Of a stretch of 31,328 nucleotides of DNA, positions 14,810 to 20,991 are shown one piece after another. The position numbers and the translations under genes were made by a program. This stretch comes from CAZGUG01 sp964529035 (lineage in GTDB: Bacteria; Bacillota; Clostridia; Ch29): NCBI GenBank assembly GCA_964529035.1, contig CAZGUG010000021.1, positions 1 through 31,328 on the forward strand. Reading direction: 5' to 3'. Below the pieces are notes generated by a model. That model was not told where the DNA came from, did no database searches, and saw only the letters and a program-made list of their open reading frames with translations. Position 1 is the stretch's first letter. Each line of letters starts with the position of its first letter.

Positions 14810-15319
14810 ATGTACAGTGAAATGGATTTTGTTGGAATTTCAAAGGACGTTATGGAACAGCTGCCGAAGGGAGCTTTTCTGACGGTTAAAGGGGGCGGAA
14901 GGACAAATACGATGACCATAGGATGGGGAGCTATCGGGTTCATGTGGAAAAGGCCCATTTTTACCGTTATGGTAAGGTATTCCCGTCATACATATCACCT
15001 GATAGACAAAGCGGACGAGTTTACCGTGAGCTTTCCCCTTAATGAACAGCTGAAGGATGCCCTTAACGTATGCGGTACCAAATCGGGAAGGAACATCGAC
15101 AAGTTCGGGGAATGCGGGCTGAAGACAGAAAAGGGCCGGGTTGTTGATACACCCATAATAAGCGACTGTGATATGCACGTCGAGTGCAGGATTGTGTACA
15201 GGCAGGGTATGGACCAAAACAATCTGGTTGACGAAATAAAAGGAACCTGCTATCCGAAGGAAGACTATCATGTATTGTACTACGGTGAGATATTGAAGGC
15301 ATACAAAAAAATAAAATAA
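14810..15319 (+). CDS. Flavin reductase-like / flavoredoxin-type FMN-binding protein
   Basis: A 169-residue flavin-reductase-like split barrel. The pattern 'KGAFLTVKGGGRTNTMTIGW' near residues 20-39 is the FMN-phosphate contact, followed by 'KRPIFTVMVRYSRHTYHLI', typical of the clostridial flavoredoxin-like group, and 'EFTVSFPL'. Conserved cysteines in 'NVCGTKSGRNIDKFGECGL' are common in this group. The RBS GGAGGTG lies in the end of the preceding VOC gene. It probably carries electrons or reduces a small substrate in the cytoplasm, with a linked role to the VOC protein. Confidence 0.83.
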   Translation: MYSEMDFVGISKDVMEQLPKGAFLTVKGGGRTNTMTIGWGAIGFMWKRPIFTVMVRYSRHTYHLIDKADEFTVSFPLNEQLKDALNVCGTKSGRNIDKFGECGLKTEKGRVVDTPIISDCDMHVECRIVYRQGMDQNNLVDEIKGTCYPKEDYHVLYYGEILKAYKKIK

Positions 15320-15322
15320 GGC

Positions 15323-15451
15323 TTATGGGGCGCTGTTTTCCATCCACCGTTTTACCGAACCGGCGTCCGGCAGTATTGCAGGCATTCTCGCGTGAATATC
15401 CGCCATTCTGCCGGACGCTTTTGTCGTTATGATGCAAAAAGGCAGGTTCAT
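15323..15451 (-). pseudogene. 3' remnant of an SRAP-family (YedK/HMCES) gene
   Basis: The minus strand reads 'CIITTKASGRMADIHARMP' followed by 'AILPDAGSVKRWMENSAP' and a stop. This is the C-terminal block of SRAP proteins, which crosslink to abasic sites in single-stranded DNA; the conserved H-x-R-M-P histidine is present. Only about 42 codons remain. The catalytic N-terminal Cys2 and the rest of the domain are missing. Upstream in the same frame lie only ACT and the stop codon of the small membrane gene at 15455, so the 5' part was deleted or replaced. Confidence 0.7.
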
Positions 15452-15454
15452 AGT

Positions 15455-15748
15455 TTAATTGGATTCCAGGGCTGCCAACAGCAGGAATAAGAGAAAGCCA
15501 ATACTGGTCAGTTGGTCCACCAGCCTGGTCCTTAATTTTTTCTCATAATCAGAAACAGGCTTGTTTTCTATCATATTAACCAGAAAATCCTCAAAGGGGC
15601 CTGCTATCACCACAGCAAGGATAATCAACAATGGTACTTTATTCCCGTGCATAAGGTATTCGTTTACGGCTATGCCTCCGATGGAAATTCCCAAAGCATA
15701 ATTGATAATATAAAGATAGTGCAGTATATTGTCACTTTTCACATCCAT
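15455..15748 (-). CDS. Small hypothetical membrane protein
   Basis: I do not recognise this family. It encodes 97 residues with three hydrophobic stretches: 'YLYIINYALGISIGGIA', 'VPLLIILAVVIAGPF' and 'IGFLLFLLLAAL'. Between the last two is a charged loop rich in Lys, Arg and Asp. ATG 15748, with GGGGG seven bases upstream, is preferred to the longer frame starting at 15793, which would overlap the divergent transcription unit. Its stop is three bases from the SRAP remnant, in the same frame. Expression is supported only by the ORF and RBS. Confidence 0.55.
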   Translation of the reverse strand: MDVKSDNILHYLYIINYALGISIGGIAVNEYLMHGNKVPLLIILAVVIAGPFEDFLVNMIENKPVSDYEKKLRTRLVDQLTSIGFLLFLLLAALESN

Positions 15749-15892
15749 ACCCCCTGTCCGGAAGGATGAACGGGGCTTGCCCCCTTGAATCATTATATGT
15801 GTTTTGCCCGGTTTTTGTGTCGGTGTTTATGGGAATATCCGTGCGTTTGTGTTATAATACATCATATCAAAAATAACGGGGAAGGTGACGGT

Positions 15893-16390
15893 ATGGAGGA
15901 TTATGGATACATTGACAAGCTGGCGGATAAGCTGAGCACATACTTTGATATCGAAAAGGATTGGGAATGCAAGGGCTTGAACTGTGATTTGTATGCCAGG
16001 TCCTTTATTCAGAATGAAAAATACTTTCTTACCAGAAAAGCCAGAGTGTACAAATTTGAAAACTATGAACACTGTATTGTAAAGTATTATTCCCGGCTGG
16101 ACATGCAACAGCTTGATACCTTCACCGGGGATTTGAAAAATGCGGCCGATGAGTTGGTAGTGCCCCATGAAGAACACATGTCAAGCATTGTGACCGGGGT
16201 TTTGGTTGTGGGGCAGCGTCCGGACATGGATGTGAAGGATGCGGTCAGGCGGTTTAAATACCACAGGGGTTTCGCTTTCGGATTTAAAGGATGGATGGAT
16301 ATACGGCTGCTCCTTGTACATCCGCAAAGCGGCGAAATAACAGCCAACAGGAAAGGAAAAGAAGTGGCGAAGTTTTACGCCACTAAGTAA
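15893..16390 (+). CDS. Conserved-looking hypothetical cytoplasmic protein
   Basis: I do not recognise this gene. It encodes 165 residues without signal peptide or membrane segment. The N-terminal half is mixed charged/aromatic ('DKLADKLSTYFDIEKDW' and 'FIQNEKYFLTRKARVYKFEN'); the C-terminal half is strand-rich ('SSIVTGVLVVGQ', 'GWMDIRLLLVHPQSGEI'). ATG 15893 follows GGGGAAGGTGACGG; the longer frame from 15785 has no RBS. TTATAATAC at 15851-15859 could be its -10 box. It is a single gene between the divergent membrane gene and the convergent TPR gene. Confidence 0.6.
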   Translation: MEDYGYIDKLADKLSTYFDIEKDWECKGLNCDLYARSFIQNEKYFLTRKARVYKFENYEHCIVKYYSRLDMQQLDTFTGDLKNAADELVVPHEEHMSSIVTGVLVVGQRPDMDVKDAVRRFKYHRGFAFGFKGWMDIRLLLVHPQSGEITANRKGKEVAKFYATK

Positions 16391-16459
16391 CAAACCCCCA
16401 GATAATGCTCTGATTTATGTCAAACATGATTTTACATAAGCAACAAGATGGATGGAGTA

Positions 16460-18766
16460 TTACAGTATTTTTTTCAAAAGGAGAGCAAGGAATTTGCTCT
16501 CTTCGCCTGTCGTCTGCTGCAGATTACAAAGCACATCCTCCGCCTGACGGTAGTCGCCGGCCAGGCGGTATATAAGCCCCCTGACGAACAGGTCCAGGGG
16601 CCTGGTTTCATCAAGACTTTGAAGGGCCCCGTCCAAATCGCCATTTTGAATCAAACCTGCAATCCGCCTGTCTACCGAATAACCTCTTTCGGCATATTCC
16701 TCAAGCTCGTCAAGATATAGAGTACCTTCATCCACAAGCCGCGCATACTCAACAGCCTTGTCTGGCCGGTTGGTAACAAGGGCTGCGGCTACCGGATAGC
16801 CCCGCATATATTTACCGTTTTGCATCTCCGCCGTCCGGTCAAAGCTTTCAAAGGCACTGTTGGTTTTGCCTAAAAGGAACTGACACTGCCCGATTTTGTA
16901 GTAGGTAAGCCAACTGATAGACTGCGGCTCTGTTTTTTCATACTCTGCAAGGGCCTGCTGATAGTTCCCTGCTTCAAACAGTACATCTGCAAGGGATTCC
17001 CGGAGCTCCGGTGCAGCGGTTATATCAAGAATTCGTCGGTAGTAACCGGCGGCTATTAGATAGTCCTCCCGGGTCTTATTCATCCCGTAGTGATTAAGCT
17101 TTGCCATTGCCGAAAGGCTGTGTATGTCGTCCGGGTGGTTCTCCAGGGTTTCTTTGTATGCTTCGATAGCCTCCGCATATTTTTTCTCCATAAGCAGCCT
17201 GTCGCCCTTGTTAGTAATGCTCCCCGTCACCGATACAAGAGGAAGGTCCCTTTGGGTGTATGAGGCTCCGTAGCTCCGACTGGTGGTGATTTCCGAACCA
17301 TCCTCGTCGTAGGCGTATATGCCCCAGGTGAAGGTGCCTCCCGGGTATAACAGTCCCAACACCGTATCGGGGGATACTCCCTTTTCATCGAAGGATACAC
17401 TAAGGGGCCTTCTAAGGTCAAAGTCTTCCATAGACAGGGTTATGCTGTTTTGTGTGATACCAGTTGCAAGAGGCGCAAAGGAGTGGGAAGCAATAACTCC
17501 ATTTTCGTCTGTTGTGACCGATCCTACATACAGCGAATAGGTATTTGCACCCGGAACCTCCTCCCAGATGAAGGTAATTTCGCCCATGTCTACCTGCTGC
17601 CCTCCGATGGGGGAAATAAGCTCCAGCGTCTCCACAAACCTTAGGTCAATATTTGCTTCCCTTTGGTTGTCAACCGTCAGCAAGGCCATTGCATCCTTTT
17701 TCTCCAGCGTATAGCCCTCCAGCAAGTGGGCGGGAACCCCCAGACCTATCTGGTAATGGCCGGGTAAAAGGCCGCCTATGGAAAACTCGCCGTCCTTGCC
17801 GGTCCTGGTTTTGGCGATATAATCCGGGGGGCTATGGGTAACGTTTGAATGGGTTTTACTCTGGGCGTACACGTATACCCCCTCAAAGGGAGTATTACCC
17901 TTTATAATGGTACCGGTAATACTGCCACCGTAGCCGGGATTATTCCTTGCGGCCTCAATCATGGCGGTAAGTCTGTTAGACCTGTTAACCCACATATTCA
18001 CATTGTCGGTTCGTATGTCCTCGCCCATATGGTCTGCCAGATCGGAGTATTCCTTTTCTGCCATGGCCGGGATTTTTTTGACTACGGCTTCCGCCTCATC
18101 AAGCCTTCCCATATCAACCAGTGTTTCACCTTTGAAGAGAGCGGCGTCAAGGGTGTAACTTCCGGGGTGCTCCGACTGCAGGGTTTCTACCGCATAAAGG
18201 GCGTCGCTGTACCTTTCCTGCTTCCGGTAAAGCTCGGCCAGCATCAGGTAGCCCTCGTTACCGTAATATATGGAACGGTCTATATATTCTTTAAGATAAT
18301 GCTCAGCTTTTTCATAGTCCTCAAGGTAGTTGTAGACCGCCGCCAGCTGCTTTAGCCCGTGTCCCGCCCAGGGGGAGGTGGGATACCTTTCCACAAGTTT
18401 CTTATACTTTTCTGCTGAGGACTGCGCATCGGTTTTGGTTAGCTGTTTTCCGTGGAAGGAGGATGAAAAGTCCGGGAAGATGTATATAACGCCGGCTTCC
18501 TCAATACGGGAACCAAACCAATGCTGTGACGGCGAGTCGTATTCCGCTGACCGGTACAGGGCATACGGTGTGGCGGAAGAGTAGGGGAACAGGCCCGCTA
18601 TCCTATCGTATACCGCCTGGGCTTCTACTGTCCGGCCACTGTTATTGAGTTTTTTGGCCTGGTACATTAGAAGGTGCGGTGCCGCCAGGTAGGCGGCAAG
18701 CAGTACCGCTGCCAAAAAGGCCGCAGATAGTATTATGTGCTTTCCCTTTAGCCTAATTGTTCGCAT
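16460..18766 (-). CDS. Large exported TPR protein with carboxypeptidase-regulatory-like and FN3-like domains
   Basis: Third gene of the sigma-factor operon, 768 residues. A single N-terminal membrane anchor (about residues 11-30) is followed by TPR-like repeats (about 35-240; 'AEHYLKEYIDRSIYYGNEGY' type). Then come a carboxypeptidase regulatory-like beta-sandwich ('GSITGTIIKGNTPFEGVYVY'), an FN3-like domain ('PIGGQQVDMGEITFIWEEV') and a second TPR block to the C-terminus. I chose ATG 18766 because GGAGG then lies nine bases upstream. It overlaps the preceding gene by 14 bases. It probably acts outside the membrane as an envelope sensor or scaffold. A hairpin, GAGAGCAA/TTGCTCTC (16481-16501), overlaps its 3' end. 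Confidence 0.8.
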   Translation of the reverse strand: MRTIRLKGKHIILSAAFLAAVLLAAYLAAPHLLMYQAKKLNNSGRTVEAQAVYDRIAGLFPYSSATPYALYRSAEYDSPSQHWFGSRIEEAGVIYIFPDFSSSFHGKQLTKTDAQSSAEKYKKLVERYPTSPWAGHGLKQLAAVYNYLEDYEKAEHYLKEYIDRSIYYGNEGYLMLAELYRKQERYSDALYAVETLQSEHPGSYTLDAALFKGETLVDMGRLDEAEAVVKKIPAMAEKEYSDLADHMGEDIRTDNVNMWVNRSNRLTAMIEAARNNPGYGGSITGTIIKGNTPFEGVYVYAQSKTHSNVTHSPPDYIAKTRTGKDGEFSIGGLLPGHYQIGLGVPAHLLEGYTLEKKDAMALLTVDNQREANIDLRFVETLELISPIGGQQVDMGEITFIWEEVPGANTYSLYVGSVTTDENGVIASHSFAPLATGITQNSITLSMEDFDLRRPLSVSFDEKGVSPDTVLGLLYPGGTFTWGIYAYDEDGSEITTSRSYGASYTQRDLPLVSVTGSITNKGDRLLMEKKYAEAIEAYKETLENHPDDIHSLSAMAKLNHYGMNKTREDYLIAAGYYRRILDITAAPELRESLADVLFEAGNYQQALAEYEKTEPQSISWLTYYKIGQCQFLLGKTNSAFESFDRTAEMQNGKYMRGYPVAAALVTNRPDKAVEYARLVDEGTLYLDELEEYAERGYSVDRRIAGLIQNGDLDGALQSLDETRPLDLFVRGLIYRLAGDYRQAEDVLCNLQQTTGEESKFLALLLKKIL

Positions 18767-19139
18767 TATCATTAACCTCCATATCCACCGGCAGGTACAC
18801 CACCGACTGGGTGCCATTCTGTTCTATTATTGACTGGATGTAGACGATTTCGCGCTTTATGGGTTTTGTGTACAGCTTTGCGCCGGGATACAGTGTAAAT
18901 ATAAGTAGCAATACGGCTACGGCGGCGGACAGGGCGGCCGGGGCCACCGATACCTCATAGGTGGAGTGCCAGAATCCCCGGAGCCCTGTAACAAGCCTTT
19001 CCGGTAAGGGCAGCCTTCGGCGTGCCAGTATTTCCGTCATATTGTATTTTATACGCCTTTTGCTTTCATCTGACAGTATCACCCCGTCAAGCTTTACTGA
19101 CAGTATATCTTTTATATCCTTTTCATAACTGTTATTCAT
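18753..19139 (-). CDS. Single-pass membrane protein in the anti-sigma factor position
   Basis: A 128-residue protein starting one base after the sigma-factor stop (TAAGATG). The N-terminal cytoplasmic part, about 70 residues, is charged and helical ('YEKDIKDILSVKLDGVILSD'), followed by one membrane segment ('APAALSAAVAVLLLIFTL') and an outer tail of about 40 residues. The topology and position fit an ECF anti-sigma factor, but the zinc motif HX3CX2C is absent and overall similarity cannot be judged by eye. AAAGGTGGGCGG supports ATG 19139 over 19160. Function is inferred from context. Confidence 0.65.
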   Translation of the reverse strand: MNNSYEKDIKDILSVKLDGVILSDESKRRIKYNMTEILARRRLPLPERLVTGLRGFWHSTYEVSVAPAALSAAVAVLLLIFTLYPGAKLYTKPIKREIVYIQSIIEQNGTQSVVYLPVDMEVNDNANN

Positions 19140-19140
19140 C

Positions 19141-19686
19141 TTATTCCGCCCACCTTTCATTCAATAGATCCTTGAGCCGTTCCCGGGCCCTTGCAAGGCG
19201 GCTCTTTATGGTGCCCTCCGACACATCAAGCACGTCTGCAATCTCCCGGACCTTTAACTCCTGCATATAATAAAGGTCTATAACCTGCCGGTATATAAGG
19301 GGCAGCATGGATAGCGCCCGCCATATCTCTTCCGAGGTTTCGCCGTCTATTACGCTTTTTTCCGGCGTTATGCAGTCCGGTTGTTTTTCGAATTCCGGCC
19401 CTTCCCAGGGCAAAACCTTCCTGAACCAGCGGTTTCGGGTTTTGTTTCTGGCATTATTTATTGTAATCCTGTAAAGCCAGGTATAAAGGGAGGCATCCCC
19501 CCTGAAGCCTTGTATCCTGCAGCAGAGGGTAAGAAACGCGTCCTGGGCCGCCTCTTCGGCGAGATGCCGGTCGCCGCACACCATATAGGCGGACTTTACA
19601 AGCCTGTCGCCGTACATTTCAACCGCCGCTTCAACGGCCCATTCCTCCGCGTTTTTTATGCCCTTTATAATGCTCTGCTCATCCAT
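19141..19686 (-). CDS. ECF-subfamily RNA polymerase sigma factor
   Basis: A sigma-70 family regulator of 181 residues. Region 2 spans about residues 23-90, with 'LAEEAAQDAFLTLCCRIQGF' and 'LYTWLYRITINNARN', the core-binding and -10-recognition helices. Region 4 spans about 125-178: 'LSMLPLIYRQVIDLYYMQEL' followed by the helix-turn-helix 'VREIADVLDVSEGTIKSRLA'. The linker is short, typical of ECF factors. ATG 19686 with GAAGGA upstream is preferred to ATG 19722. It heads an operon with the putative anti-sigma and the large TPR protein, and the upstream region has a possible self-recognised promoter. Confidence 0.93.
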   Translation of the reverse strand: MDEQSIIKGIKNAEEWAVEAAVEMYGDRLVKSAYMVCGDRHLAEEAAQDAFLTLCCRIQGFRGDASLYTWLYRITINNARNKTRNRWFRKVLPWEGPEFEKQPDCITPEKSVIDGETSEEIWRALSMLPLIYRQVIDLYYMQELKVREIADVLDVSEGTIKSRLARARERLKDLLNERWAE

Positions 19687-19714
19687 TAAAATTCCTTCGC
19701 CTGCCTTCTGTTCA

Positions 19715-19754
19715 TTAGACACATAATTTTACCACAGGGTTGCATTTCTTACAA
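19715..19754 (-). promoter_or_regulatory. Promoter region of the ECF sigma operon (sigma-A and possible ECF elements)
   Basis: On the minus strand, TTGTAA (19749-19754), a 17-base spacer and TAAAAT (19726-19731, with an extended TGG) form a sigma-A promoter. Overlapping it, TGCAACC (19738-19744) and GTCTAA (19715-19720), 17 bases apart, resemble an ECF promoter with the AAC hallmark. The second would allow autoregulation. Confidence 0.5.
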
Positions 19755-19786
19755 AAGTAAAAAATCGGGTTTGATAATTTATCCGT

Positions 19787-19817
19787 CGAATACTCTGCCG
19801 GTTTAATGAAAAGACTA
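19787..19817 (+). promoter_or_regulatory. Sigma-G-like (forespore) promoter for sspH
   Basis: CGAATA (19787-19792), an 18-base spacer and AAGACTA (19811-19817) match the sigma-G consensus TGAATA-N18-CATACTA at 5/6 and 5/7 positions. It lies upstream of a small acid-soluble spore protein gene, the expected target. The predicted start near 19824 is downstream of ATG 19806. Confidence 0.45.
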
Positions 19818-19853
19818 AACTTATTCATAAATATTATATGGGAGGTTGATAGT

Positions 19854-20012
19854 ATCGATAAAACACGTGCAATGGAAATTGCCACTTCAGCGGTAATGGC
19901 CAATGTAACCTACAATGGAACCAGGGTTTATATTGAAGGCGTGAACGAAAACAGCGCAACCGCCTATATCCACCCGCTGCATCAGCCGGGCAGCAGGCAG
20001 GAAGTGCCATAG
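19854..20012 (+). CDS. sspH: Small acid-soluble spore protein, SspH type, possibly damaged
   Basis: SspH proteins are minor DNA-protecting spore components made in the forespore. The frame reads 'DKTRAMEIATS', then 'VTYNGTRVYIEGVNENSATA', matching the family pattern (RAxEI, VxYxGxPVxIExV). GGGAGG at 19840-19845 sits eight bases before an ATC codon exactly where family members start, and no ATG, GTG or TTG exists at that site in frame. In-frame alternatives are ATG 19806, upstream of the predicted transcript start, and ATG 19872, 26 bases past the RBS. The protein ends at 'QEVP', about seven residues short of the family. Either AUC initiation or loss of function is possible. Confidence 0.6.
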   Translation: MDKTRAMEIATSAVMANVTYNGTRVYIEGVNENSATAYIHPLHQPGSRQEVP

Positions 20013-20419
20013 GGCACGGCCCCGCTCTTCATCCAGCGAAACCCTGCAGTCAATATCCTGTGTCATAAGCCCCAGCCAGAAATGGCAGGCGCATATGCCG
20101 ATATCTACATCGGGATGCTCCCATTTGAAGTGTTTATAGTCTACAGGTTTTGCTATGGAAACAGTTTTATAATCAGGTGAGACCCTGAAGCGCCAGAACT
20201 GGCTGTTGGCAGCCGAAGGGGCTCTCCGTGCCAGGTCAAAGGCGTTTAAAAGCTCCGGGGGAAGGTCTTTCTCCTTCATGCCATCTTCCAGGAAATCACC
20301 AACGGTTTTTCTTTTAAGGATTCTAAGAGTTCCCTTTTGTTTTCTTCAACCGGGAGCATCTCATAGCTGCGGATGGACCGTCGCTTGTTTATCGCCTCTT
20401 TCCAGTCAGTACTCTTCAT
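19887..20419 (-). pseudogene. Broken nitroreductase (TM1586-like), frameshifted and truncated
   Basis: The 5' part (20419-20276) starts with a good RBS (GGAGGTG) and reads 'MKSTDWKEAINKRRSIRSYE', a nitroreductase N-terminus, then stops after 47 residues. Another frame continues with 'VGDFLEDGMKEKDLPPELL' and 'RRAPSAANSQFWRF', the flavin-contacting block, followed by 'HPDVDIGICACHFWLGL'. A frameshift plus an internal deletion (family about 200 residues) explains this. After 'RALWHF' near 20010 the frame runs antisense into sspH, so the natural C-terminus is also missing. Confidence 0.72.
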
Positions 20420-20445
20420 AAGGTTACACCTCCGATGTTCTCATG

Positions 20446-20694
20446 CTATAGGAAGTATATCACAGTTTTTTTGTCCACGGAATACATTATAATTCCATCT
20501 GGAGTACCTTCACTCCGTGGCACGAATACCCTGTGTAATTCACCGTTAGTCACGGATACGTGGATTCTTGAAGCAAATTCAGGCAGGCCCGCCTGCAGGT
20601 ATACATTTAATGATGCAGTGGTAACAATCTCAAGCTCCTGGATGTCATGGGGGTTAGGTTCAAAGACAATGCATCCTTGTTTGGCAGCGAGCAT
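20446..20694 (-). CDS. Unrecognised ORF next to the assembly gap, possibly a gene fragment
   Basis: I do not recognise this 82-codon ORF, which starts 'MLAAKQGCIVFEPNPHDIQE' and ends 'GIIMYSVDKKTVIYFL'. The composition is protein-like and the frame stays open upstream to about 20770, close to the N run. No strong ribosome binding site precedes ATG 20694. It may be the 3' part of a gene interrupted near the gap, or a chance ORF; a plus-strand frame (20435-20734) is also open here. The broken nitroreductase starts 27 bases downstream. Confidence 0.3.
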   Translation of the reverse strand: MLAAKQGCIVFEPNPHDIQELEIVTTASLNVYLQAGLPEFASRIHVSVTNGELHRVFVPRSEGTPDGIIMYSVDKKTVIYFL

Positions 20695-20773
20695 CCCACA
20701 GCATTTAACAGTACCTCCATGCTTTCGCGGGTGAGCCTTCGGGATTAGTAGTTGAGAGCACTTAAATTAATGT

Positions 20774-20873
20774 NNNNNNNNNNNNNNNNNNNNNNNNNNN
20801 NNNNNNNNNNNNNNNNNNNNNNNNNNNNNNNNNNNNNNNNNNNNNNNNNNNNNNNNNNNNNNNNNNNNNNNNN
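20774..20873. other. Assembly gap (100 N)
   Basis: Exactly 100 undetermined bases, the conventional length for a scaffold join of unknown size. Gene order across this point, and the integrity of the flanking ORFs, should not be trusted. The 118 bases after the gap hold no gene that I can see before the RBS of the next CDS. Confidence 0.95.
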
Positions 20874-20991
20874 CTTTTGCAATAGAGGCTGTATTTTAGC
20901 GGCGGGCAAGCAAACTCATGGGAATTGAATAAAAATTATGATATATTAATGAAAAGCCATGCAGGCTAAATATTGAAGGGAGGAAAAGAGT

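Noticed and set aside
15363..15422. An 11-bp perfect inverted repeat (GCGTCCGGCAG/CTGCCGGACGC) followed by TTTT looks like a terminator after the flavin reductase gene.
   Set aside because: The loop is 34 bases and the sequence encodes the SRAP C-terminal remnant on the other strand (ASGR and LPDA codons), which explains most of it. It may still fold, but it is not called as a terminator.
16481..16505. Hairpin GAGAGCAA/TTGCTCTC at the 3' end of the TPR gene as a terminator.
   Set aside because: The following tract on the minus strand is only CTTTTG, and the stem is inside coding sequence. Possible, but too weak for a separate entry.
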